A stretch of DNA of 64,000 bases from NCBI GenBank assembly GCA_947568835.1, contig OX387606.1, forward strand, positions 310,001-374,000. Reading direction: 5' to 3'. The notes below the pieces were generated by a model, which saw only the letters and a program-made list of their open reading frames with translations, was not told the DNA's origin and ran no database searches. Source of the stretch: Protonemura montana. Its lineage: Eukaryota > Arthropoda > Insecta > Plecoptera > Nemouridae. The first letter of the stretch is position 1. Each line of letters opens with the position of its first letter. The position numbers and the translations under genes were made by a program. Below are positions 17,992-28,600 of this stretch, piece after piece.

Positions 17992-19225
17992 ACTTTTTAG
18001 TTTGTATCTGGCTGGGATGTATGTGACATTAGCTCAAATGGTGATAGAAATTGCGAAATTTTGTCAAAAACGTGTGCAATTGGGTTATATTTGTTCGTAA
18101 TTCTGCTCTCCATTGCTGGATGACATTTTGACGGCGATTTGAGAGCGTTTTCATGGTGAAAAGTTGCTAAATATGACGGCAAGATATCTCAGAGCCAGGC
18201 GATGCAGCTCGATTTTATAACTCTTTTAAGACTCGAGTTTTTCTTGCCTAGAGCTCCACGGTGATTTTTCATGCATTCGTATTAAAGTTGTTGATGTAAT
18301 TGAGCGAAAACACATTCAATTGCGATCGTTTTACGTGAAAAAGAATTAATTTTGCTAATAAACTGACAGCTTTGGTCAATTGTTTGCTTTTTTGTCACCA
18401 CAGCAAGGTGTACGAAATCGTGAATGTATCTTCTCAGCAGTGCATTCAGGAAATTCAAACGTCAAATTTAAACGTCAAATTCAAACGTCAAAGTCAACGT
18501 CAATGTCAAATTATTTTCAAAATGTCCAGAACTGAAGGGAAAACGTGTGAAATTGGCTTATATTGGTTCTTTATTCAGAATTTAATCCCGCTACGTCTTT
18601 TTCACGGTGATTTTAAAGTGTTTTATCATAGTAAAGTATTAAAAATATTGTTAGTGTCTTGGCTAGCAAGATGAAAAATAGCCACTTGACAAGCCCGTGG
18701 CATTCTTGTGGAGGTTATTTACACGTCAAAAAGGTTTGGAAAGTTAAACAATCTATTAACACAACTATTGCAATCTTTTGTAAACATATTTAAAGATATT
18801 TATTGTAAATAGTATACGAAAGACAAGAAATTTCTTAAAATACGACAATTTTTCTCCATCTTTAGCCTAGACAAGATCACACAGTTGATTCCAAGCCATC
18901 AATGATATTTGTGACAATTATGTAAATCAATAACAATCCTAACTTTCTTTGCAGGTCTTTAAGACATTAAATAGGGTTTTTAAACAAACGAAATACACTT
19001 GATTAGTTTTTTATTGATGATTTTGCCAAAACTAGATTTAGAGTGACATTGACAGATCAAAGATAAACATTTGACAGATATCTTTCATCGAATCAGGACG
19101 CCGTTGATATTTATTTTATTTTCGAGAATGCCGTGATCATTCAACAGGTATTTAAATTCAAAACGTCATTAATGACAGAGTGCAGTTTTATCAAATCTAA
19201 TCCAAATACGCAATCTAAGTTTAAT

Positions 19226-20180
19226 ATGGTTTTCTATGGAATTGTATAATATTGTATAGTACTTTATGGTGTTATCTGGTAGTCTATGTTATTCTATGGT
19301 ATTCTATGGTATTCTATGGAGTTCAATGGTATTCTATGATATTGTATGGTATACTATGGTATACTATGGTATTCTATGGTATTCTATGATATTGTATGGT
19401 ATTCTATAGTATTCTATAGAGTTATATGGTATTCTATGGTATTCTATGATATTCTATTGAGTTATATGGTATTCTATGGTATTGTACGGAGTTCTTTGGT
19501 ATTCTATGGTATTGTTTGGTATTCTATGGTGTTCTGTGGTATTCTATGATATTGTATTGTATAAGATGGTATTCTTTGGTATTCTATGGAGTTATATGGT
19601 ATTCTATGGTATTCTATGGTATTCTATGATACTGTTTGGTATTCTATGGTATTCTATGGAGTTCTATGGAGTTCAATGGTATTCAATGGTATTATATGGT
19701 ATTCTATGGTATTCCAAGGTATTCCAAGGTATTCTATGGTATTCAATGGTATTCTATGATATTCTATGGTATTGTATGGTATTCTATAGAGTGGTTTGGT
19801 ATTCTATGGTATTGTTTGGTATTCTCTGGTATTTTATGAGTTTCAATGGATTTCTATGGTATTATAAGGTACTTTATGGTGTTGTTAGGAATTGAATGGT
19901 ATTCGATGATATAGTTTGGCATTTTTAGGTATTCTATGGTATTGTATGGTATTGTAAAATATTGTATGGTATTCTAGGTACTCTTTGGTATTGTATGATA
20001 TTGTTTGGTATTTTATGGGTTTGTTTGGTATTATATGGGTTCGTTTGGTATTCTATGGTATTTTATGGTATTGTATTGTATTGATTGGAATTTTATAGTT
20101 TTCTTAGGGTTTCTTTGGTATTGAATGGTTTTCTATGGTATTTTATGATATTCTATGGTATCGTATGATATTGCATGGCT
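19226..20180. repeat. Decamer array TATGGTATTC (unit 2)
   Basis: A 10-bp period is kept in register for about 750 bp, then the distal edge is degenerate. Because 10 is not a multiple of 3 and the unit has no stop, all three plus frames give the same peptide repeat (YGILWYSMVF). There is no reason to call it a gene. Confidence 0.95.
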
Positions 20181-20267
20181 GTAGTCCTTTTAAGAGGCTT
20201 TGGATAGGGCATCAAAGAAAACTCGAGACACGTTTAAACCAAAATGCCCACTCCCTCAAAATCGTAA

Positions 20268-20295
20268 GGTGCCGTTAGGCAGCGGGTACTGCTAG
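20268..20295 (+). other. Helitron 3' terminus of unit 2: hairpin plus CTAG
   Basis: Same signal with GGCAGC in the second arm, so the inner stem is TGCC/GGCA. CTAG at 20292-20295. Confidence 0.8.
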
Positions 20296-20302
20296 TTAAC
20301 CT

Positions 20303-20332
20303 TATATAAAAGCTTTAAAATTGTGATGTTCA
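20303..20332 (+). promoter_or_regulatory. TATA box and initiator-like site, unit 3
   Basis: TATATAAA at 20303-20310, with the A of TTCAAC at 20332. It would drive the second RepHel gene through a first intron of about 3.8 kb. Confidence 0.6.
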
Positions 20333-21615
20333 ACTTTTTAGTTTGTGGGTAGGTAGGTGGCTGGGATGTGACCGGCCGCTCTACTGTTTATAGAAATTGC
20401 GAAATTCGACTCAAAACGTACGAAAATGGGCTAGAATTTTTCAGAATTAACTTTTACATTGGCGTGCGACATTTTCACAGCGATTAAAAATCGTTTTCAT
20501 GGTGAAAAGTTGCTAAATATGACGGCAAGATATCTCAGAGCCAGGCGATGCAGCTCGATTTTATAACTATTTTAATACTCAAGTTTTTCTAGCCTCGAGC
20601 TTTGCGGTGATTTTTCATGCATTCGTAATAAAGTTGTTGATGTAATTGAGCGAAAACACATTCAATTGCGATCGTTTTACGTGAAAAAGAATTAATTTTG
20701 CTAATACACTGACAGCTTTAATCAATTGTTTGCTATTTTGACACCACAGCAAGGTGTACGAAATCGTGAATGTATCTTTTCAGCAGTGGATCATCAGGCC
20801 AAATTAAATGTCAAAATGGGTTGAAATGTCAAACTATCTACTAAAACCCCTTTGTTTTTGGCGAAAATCGGTCAAAAACGACAGGAAATGGTTATAATTT
20901 GTACATGATTTCGAAGCATGATATGAAACGCGACATTTTTAAGGTGAGTTGATGTCATACGGCGATTTGACAGGATTCCAAATGCCACTTCATATGAAAC
21001 AGGTAGGTAAGGAAAAAGTTTGACTCTTTACAGGCGTAAAAATTGTATTTTTATTGCACATTTTGTGTTCAATTGAATTTCTTTAGTTTAATTGTGTTTC
21101 ATAAAGGTATAAACATCTTGCCGATTTAAGCCGAAATTGTTCAAATACGACGCATACTATTCAACCCCAACCTAGACAAGATTCCACCACCAATTTCAAA
21201 CGGAAATGATATTTCCGACTTTTATGCAAATCACCTGTGGGTTAACTTTCCATTGCTAGCAACCTAAGCATGGAATATGGATTTCTTAACAACCAAACTA
21301 TACTAAACATGTTTTTTAGAGATTATTCCGACAAATCTTGATTTTGAGTGACAGATCGCAAAAACAGGTGACAATTCTTTTGCATCGACGTAAGAAGCCG
21401 TAAAAAAAATTATAATTTTCAAGACTGCCGTGAATTAGCAACAGGTTTTCAAACGCAAAGTGTTTAGTGAGAACATTTTTATTTAAAATTTTTTTTTTAC
21501 CGCGCAAATACGTAATTGGTACCTATATCAAGGTACCTATTAATTGTTTTGAATGCGAAAAACAATGCATTCACAATTTCTTTGGCAATTTTAAAGGCTG
21601 TCCTGAACATTTGGC

Positions 21616-23225
21616 ATAGCATAGCACAGCAAAGCATAGCATAGCATAGCAAAGCATAGCATAGCATAGCAAAGCATAGCATAGCATAGCAAAGCATAGC
21701 ATAGCATAGCATAGCATAGCATAGCAAAGCATAGCATAGCATAGCATAGCAAAGCATAGCAAAGCATAGCATAGCATAGCATAGCAAAGCATAGCATAGC
21801 ATTGCAAAGCATAGCATAGCATAGCATAGCATAGCATTGCATAGCATAGCATATCATAGCAAAGCATAGCATAGCATAGCAAAGCATAGCATAGCAAAGC
21901 ATAGAATAGCAAAGCATAGCATAGCTTATCAAAGCATAGCATAGCAAAGCATAGCATAGCATAGCATAGCAAAGCAAAGCAAAGCATAGCATAGCTTATC
22001 AAAGCATAGCATAGCAGAGCATATCATAGCATAGCATAGCATAGCATAGCATAGCATAGAAAAGCAAAGCATAGCATAACATAACATAGCATAGCATAGC
22101 ATAGCATAGCAAAGCATAGCATAGCAAAGCATAGCAAAGCATAGCATAGCAAAGCATAGCAAAGCATAGCAAAGCATAGCATAGCAAAGCATAGCAAAGC
22201 ATAGCATAGCAAAGCATAGCAAAGCATAGCATAGCAAAGCATAGCAAAGCATAGCAAAGCATAGCATAGAATAGCAAAGCATAGCTTATCAAAGCATAGC
22301 AAAGCATAGCATAGCATTGCATAGCATAGCATAGCATATCATAGCAAAGCATAGCATAGCATAGCAAAGCATAGCATAGCAAAGCATAGAATAGCAAAGC
22401 ATAGCATAGCTTATCAAAGCATAGCATAGCAAAGCATAGCATAGCATAGCATAGCAAAGCAAAGCAAAGCATAGCATAGCTTATCAAAGCATAGCATAGC
22501 AGAGCATATCATAGCATAGCATAGCATAGCATAGCATAGCATAGAAAAGCAAAGCATAGCATAACATAACATAGCATAGCATAGCATAGCATAGCAAAGC
22601 ATAGCATAGCAAAGCATAGCAAAGCATAGCATAGCAAAGCATAGCAAAGCATAGCAAAGCATAGCATAGCAAAGCATAGCAAAGCATAGCATAGCAAAGC
22701 ATAGCAAAGCATAGCATAGCAAAGCATAGCAAAGCATAGCAAAGCATAGCATAGAATAGCAAAGCATAGCTTATCAAAGCATAGCAAAGCATAGCAAAGC
22801 ATAGCATAGCATAGCATAGCATAGCATAGCATAGCATAGCATAGCATAGCATAGCATAGCAAAGCATAGCATAGCATAGCAAAGCATAGCAAAGCATAGC
22901 AAAGCATTGCATAGCAAAGCATAGCAAAGCATTGCATAGCAAAGCATAGCAAAGCATAGCATAGAATAGCATAGCATAGCTTATCAAAGCATAGCATAGC
23001 ATAGCAAAGCATAGCAAAGCATAGCATAGCAAAGCATAGCAAAGCATAGCATAACATAACATAGCATAGCATAGCATAGCATAGAATAACAAAGCATAGC
23101 ATAGCAAAGCAAAGCATAGCATAGCATAGCAAAGCATAGCAAAGCAAAGCAAAGCATAGCATAGCAAAGCATAGCATAACATAACATAGCATAGCAAAGC
23201 ATAGCATAGAATAACAAAGCATAGC
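21616..23225. repeat. Pentamer array ATAGC/AAAGC, 322 units, with a 485-bp higher-order duplication (unit 3)
   Basis: Same composition and unbroken 5-bp register over 1610 bp. A segment of about 477 bp at 21834-22310 is repeated in tandem at 22319-22795 (offset 485 bp, 97 pentamers) with almost no differences, so part of the extra length comes from one block duplication. Confidence 0.95.
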
Positions 23226-23306
23226 AATCTGACTTTAATGCAAATCACCTGTGGGTTTAATTTCTATTGCTAGCAACCTCAGCATGGAATACGGATTTTA
23301 CAGGTT

Positions 23307-24412
23307 TTATATCTAGAGCTCTATTCATGTTATTTGAGATCAGCTGGCTGGATCCTATGCTCTATCCAGGTTATTTGAGATCAGCTGGCTGGATCCTATG
23401 CTCTATCCAGGTTATTTGAGATCAGCTGGCTGGATCCTATGCTCTATCCAGGTTATTTGAGATCAGCTGGCTGGATCCTAGGCTCTATCCAGGTTATTTG
23501 AGATCAGCTGGCTGGATCCTATGGTCTATCCAGGTTATTTGAGATCAGCTGGCTGGATCCTATGCTCTATCCAGGTTATTTGAGATCAGCTGGCTGGATC
23601 CTATGCTCTATCCAGGTTATTTGAGATCAGCTGGCTGGATCCTAGGCTCTATCCAGGTTATTTGAGATCAGCTGGCTGGATCCTATGGTCTATCCAGGTT
23701 ATTTGAGATTAGCTGGCTGGATCCTATGCTCTATCCAGGTTATTTGAGATCAGCTGGCTGGATCCTATGCTCTATCCAGGTTATTTGAGATTAGCTGGCT
23801 GGATCCTATGCTCTATCCAGGTTATTTGAGATCAGCTGGCTGGATCCTATGCTCTATCCAGGTTATTTGAGATCAGCTAGCTGGATCCTATGCTCTATCC
23901 AGGTTATTTGAGATTAGCTGGCTGGATCCTATGCTCTATCCAGGTTATTTGAGATCAGCTGGCTGGATCCTATGTTCTATCCAGGTTATTTGAGATCAGC
24001 TGACTGGATCCTATACTCTATCCAGGTTATTTGAGATCAGTTGGCTGGATCCTATGCTCTATCCAGGTTATTTGAGATCAGCTAGCTGGATCCTATGCTC
24101 TATCCAGGTTATTTGAGATCAGCTGACTGGATTCTATGCTCTTTTCAGGTTATTTGAGATCAGCTGGGTGGATCCTATGTTCTATTCAGGTTATTTGAGA
24201 TCAGCTGGCTGGATCCTATGCTCTATCCATGTTATTTGAGATCAGCTGGCTGGATCCTATGCTCTATCCAGGTTATTTGAGATCAGCTGGCTGGATCCTA
24301 TGCTCTATCCAGGTTATTTGAGATCAGCTGGCTGGATCCTATGCTCTATCCATGTTATTTGAGATCAGCTGGCTGGATCCTATGCTCTATCCAGATTATT
24401 TTAAATCAGCAG
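23307..24412. repeat. 41-bp minisatellite, about 27 copies (unit 3)
   Basis: Same monomer as in unit 1. Variants such as GATTAGCTGG, CTAGGCTC and CCATGTTATT recur at intervals, so blocks of several monomers were duplicated together. Confidence 0.95.
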
Positions 24413-24723
24413 TTTGTATCTTTACATCTTTTGGGCAATGGGCTTTAATAATGCCTTCTGAATGTACATTAAAAGATATATTTTAAAAAGAAATATATCC
24501 CAGGTCTGAAGACCTAGGTAATGGACTAGGGCCATATTTGAGTAATGATCTGGCCATCGGGCATGCCCGCAGAGCATAGGGTAGCTACTGGTGAAGAGGC
24601 AAAATTCTTATTTAAATCGAAAGGGCCAAAAACTATATTTTCTTATTCATTTTCTTAGTTCTTTGGGTGGTGGTTCCATAAAAGGCTTTAAAAAGGCACA
24701 GGTGCATATTTTGTGTTCAATTG

Positions 24724-25603
24724 TGTTTCTTTAATGAGTTTTCAGATAAATTTAGTAGTGATTTAACGCGTAATTAATTAGTTAACCTCTTAAGACACAT
24801 TATTATGATCACTGACCGCAATAATTTGACTTCTGGCTTCATTCATTTACAGCGTGTAGCATCGACAGCTTCTTATGGCACGTAATTTAAATCGTCGCGC
24901 GTGGTGTTCAAGTTTGAATTTGCGTGACGTCATTTTACGTAGCGGGTTGTTGGTTACCGCTTTTTGATCGGCATCCACGCTCGGCAATTAGTCACACTCC
25001 CAACGCCCGCCAACCGCCATTTGCTAAAGCAGTTAGTCTAGCATGAGAGTGCGGATTACCTACACGGCGAAACACTCTTGTGAGGAAGAATTTCGTCGCT
25101 ATTCAAGGTAATCTTATTTCAGATTTAATTTGCATGTCACAATATCCAGTAATAGTCAACCACTGATATCATCAAGTGATTCAATTATTTATAGTGATTT
25201 TATAGCGTTTAGCTTCTTAATTATTAAAATTATCGTTCATCATCAAGACTGGAAAGCATACATTTTGCCCGTCTTGTGGATATTTCCATGACGTCATTTT
25301 TACGTAACATGATGCAATCGCTCGACGCGATTCTCATCCCCCTCCCCAATCCTCCCATGCCCACCGTTCCAACAATTAGAAGTGTGTTCAACATGGCGTC
25401 CAAGCTCGCATTCGAAGCAAATTAGCATATTTCTTTGTAAAGAAACTGAAGTGATTGTTGTGCATATTAAAGCATACATTTAGCCTGGCATGATATTTGC
25501 GTGAGGTCATTTTTATTGAACATGGCGGTCGGTTCGTGCTCAGCCATTCCCGCGTCAGCTCGGCTACGCTAGGCATTACTAAAGCCTCGCTTTCTTTACA
25601 CAG
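24724..25603 (+). promoter_or_regulatory. RepHel leader, unit 3: exon 24853-25107, intron 25108-25603, CRE-type sites
   Basis: TGACGTCA at 24925-24932 and 25289-25296. The predicted untranslated exon is 255 bases, the same as in unit 1. Candidate first-intron donors are at 20944 (AAG/GTGAGT) and 21003 (CAG/GTAGGT). Confidence 0.6.
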
Positions 25604-28600
25604 ATGCCACCCAAGAAGCGTGTAAATCTGACGTCTCGGAAGGGCGGGAAAGGTGCAACGGCAAGAGCGGAGAGCGCGGCGGCGAGGAAAAGGGCTGCTG
25701 CTGACGAGAGAGCGAGGACGAGAGAGACGGCCGAGCACGCCGACCATCAGGCGACTGCAAGCCCGTCGACGTCGACGCTCGACGAGCAGCGTCCTTTTCT
25801 TTCCGCTGTTCTTAGAGAAGCCCCGGTGAGTGTCTTAAAGCATGATTCATTATTAGAACAGGCCGCCCCCGCTTCTCTTCCAGCTTTTTATGATCAACCC
25901 TCTACAAGCCGCTATATGCATTCCTTTTCCGACAATTTGCCGTCTATACTCCCATCCCTTGACCAGACTCAGATCCTGGAAAATTCAGTTGGCCAGCTCC
26001 AAGAGGATAAGAACGTGCAAGTAGCAGCAAACGAACGGAGTGCCCGACTAGCGGAAAAAGCTAGAAATGCTCGCCAGCGCAGAAAGGCTGAGGATGAGGC
26101 CCAGCGTCTTCTGCGTCTGGCTCAGGTTGCCGAGTCGAAGCGTCGACGACTAGACGAAGCTTCTGAGGGACGACGCCTACAGCTTCTTGCTAAAAAGGCC
26201 GAGTCTGAGCGCCTCCGCTTGGCAAAATGTACGGAAGAACAGCGCCTTCAGCGACTAGCCCTTAAGGCAGAGTCAAAGCGTTGCCGCTTGAGTGACGAAG
26301 CTGACGAACAGCGCCTTCAGCGACTAGCCCTTATGGCAGAGTCAAAGCGTCGCCGCTTGAGTAACGAAGCTGACGAACAGCGCCTTCAGCGACTAGCCCT
26401 TATGGCAGAGTTCAAGCGTCGCCGCTTGAGCGACGAAGCTGAGGAACAGCGCCTTCAGCGATTAAGCCAGAAGGCAGTTCAAACGCAGTGTGAAAGGCAG
26501 CATGAGACTACAGAGGCGCGCGAGAGCCGATTAGTCGCCGCGCGGGAGCGATCTCAGCAGCGTCGAAATATAGAGACCAGGGATAAGCTCGCGGCGTTCG
26601 AAGTGGAAGTCTCTCAGCGCGCTGAGGAGGAGGCGTCTCAACGCGCCCAAGAGGCTGAACTAGAGCAAAGCCAGCGAGTCGCGGTCGAGGCTATTGACGT
26701 GGCAGACGATCAGTTCGAACCTGATCTTGCTCCAGTGAACCTTCATCCTTTCCACTTGGAGGCTGCACGGCAAGACGTCGCTGACGTCGCCCTTTTTCAC
26801 TGCGGCAGAATGGACGAAGTATGCAGGGTGTGCGGCGCTCTGTACTTCGCAGGAGAGCGTCCTTCTGACAAAATTTACAAACTCTGTTGTCACTCGGGCA
26901 ACGTAATCCTCGAGCCTCTCCTCGCGTATCCCGATTTAATGCATGCGTTGCTGACCGGAGATCATTGCGAGTCTAAGAACTTCCGCAAAAACATCCGGTC
27001 GTACAACAGTTCGCTCTCCTTCGCTTCAGTCGGAGTTAAGACGGACATCCCCCAGGGCCGTGGCACATACTGTTTTCGTGTCCATGGCAACATCCAGCAT
27101 AGGATCGGCCATATGGGGCAGGCGGTGCAGAAGCCCCTCTATTCGCACCTGTACTTTCTTGACGCGGAACAAGCGAAGACGCATCGAATGGACAGGCGCC
27201 AGAATGCTAATCTGCTACCCAACCTGCTTCATGAGCTGGACGCGCTGGTTCGCGAAATAAATCCTTTTGCCCAAGGGCTTAAAACGTTAGGTCAGGTGGA
27301 GGCCGACGACAGGATCCGTGCAGCTGCCGAGGGGCGACCCGAGGTCATGGCCGAACTGCGTTTCGTGGATGACCGACGGCGGCTGTACGAAAATCCTACG
27401 GCCCACGAGGTGGCCGTTGTTTATCAGAGCGTTGACGGTGGCATGCCTCCTCTAGGACGTGATATTCGTATCCATACTCGTGGCGGATTTATTGAGCAGC
27501 TGTCTGTCCTGTCGCCCAACACGGATCCGCTCAGCTACGTGCTGTTGTTCCCACGTGGAGAACCCGGCTGGCAACGAGGTATGCCGCACACCAGGCAATC
27601 TAAGCACAGCGTCGTCACTCTAATGGAGTTTTATAGCCATCGACTCCACGAGCGTGTCGGCGCCTTCCATCCAGTGCTGCACGCCGGCAAGCTGACGCAG
27701 CAGTTTATGGTAGACGCCTATATCAAGGTTGAGGGCAATCGCCTTGAGTTCGTCATCAGGAACCAGAAAACGCTGCGCGCCGAACTCTACAGTGGGCTCA
27801 TGGACCACTTGGCGAACCGTGCTGAGCGGCAGGGCTGCAATGTCGGGAAGATGGTGATTCTGCCTTCCAGTTTCATCGGAAGCCCCAGGCATTGCCAGCA
27901 GCTATATCAAGACGCTATGAGTATCGTCACCAAGTTTGGAAAACCCGATCTTTTCCTTACTATGACGTGTAATCCGAAGTGGCCTGAGATTCAGACGAGC
28001 CTAGCGGCGTACGAAAGGGCAGAAGACCGACCCGATCTCACCGCGCGAGTATTCCAACTTAAACTCAAGGAGCTCATGTCTGATCTCACCAAGAGGCACG
28101 TGCTGGGCGTTCCCATGGCTCACTTCCACGTGATCGAGTTCCAAAAACGTGGACTCCCTCACGCTCACATCCTGGTAATCCTTCGCGACGAGGACAAGAT
28201 CCGCACTCCCGAGGAGGTAGACGCACTTATCTGTGCCGAGTTGCCCGATCCGGTGACCGAGGAGAGACTGCACAAGGTCATCGTGTCGTCGATGATCCAC
28301 GGCCCGTGCGGCGCTCGGAACATGTCCTCTGTGTGCATGGAGGACGGAAAGTGTAAGAAGAAGTTCCCCAAGTCGTTCACAGATGTGACTGTGGTCAACG
28401 AGGGGGGTTTCACCGTCTATCGCCGTCGAGAGAGCGGGCAGACGCATTCCATCTCAGGAAGAGTGGTCGACAACCGAGACGTAGTGCCTTACAACAAGTA
28501 CTTAAGCTCCAAGTTTGACTGCCACCTGAACATCGAGCACTGTGGATCCGCGAAGACGGTCAAGTACCTGTGCAAGTACGTGTACAAAGGTCACGACTGT

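Larger units (their letters stand above)
17955..20295 (+). mobile_element. Helitron unit 2, non-autonomous (B type), 2.3 kb
   Basis: It starts GTTACC rather than TTAACC. Its 5' core is the variant form shared with unit 8: after the ATGTATGTGACATT stretch it reads GATAGAAATTGCGAAATTT and GTGCAATTGGG, where the other units have the ACCGGCCGCTCTACTGG version. The B-specific middle (about 18440-19220) has GTCAAA/GTCAAC repeats and no coding capacity. The decamer array fills 19226-20180. The last 115 bases (CTTTTAAGAGGCTTTGG ... AAAATGCCCACTCCC) precede the terminal hairpin. It encodes no transposase, so mobilisation would need RepHel from an A unit. Confidence 0.8.
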
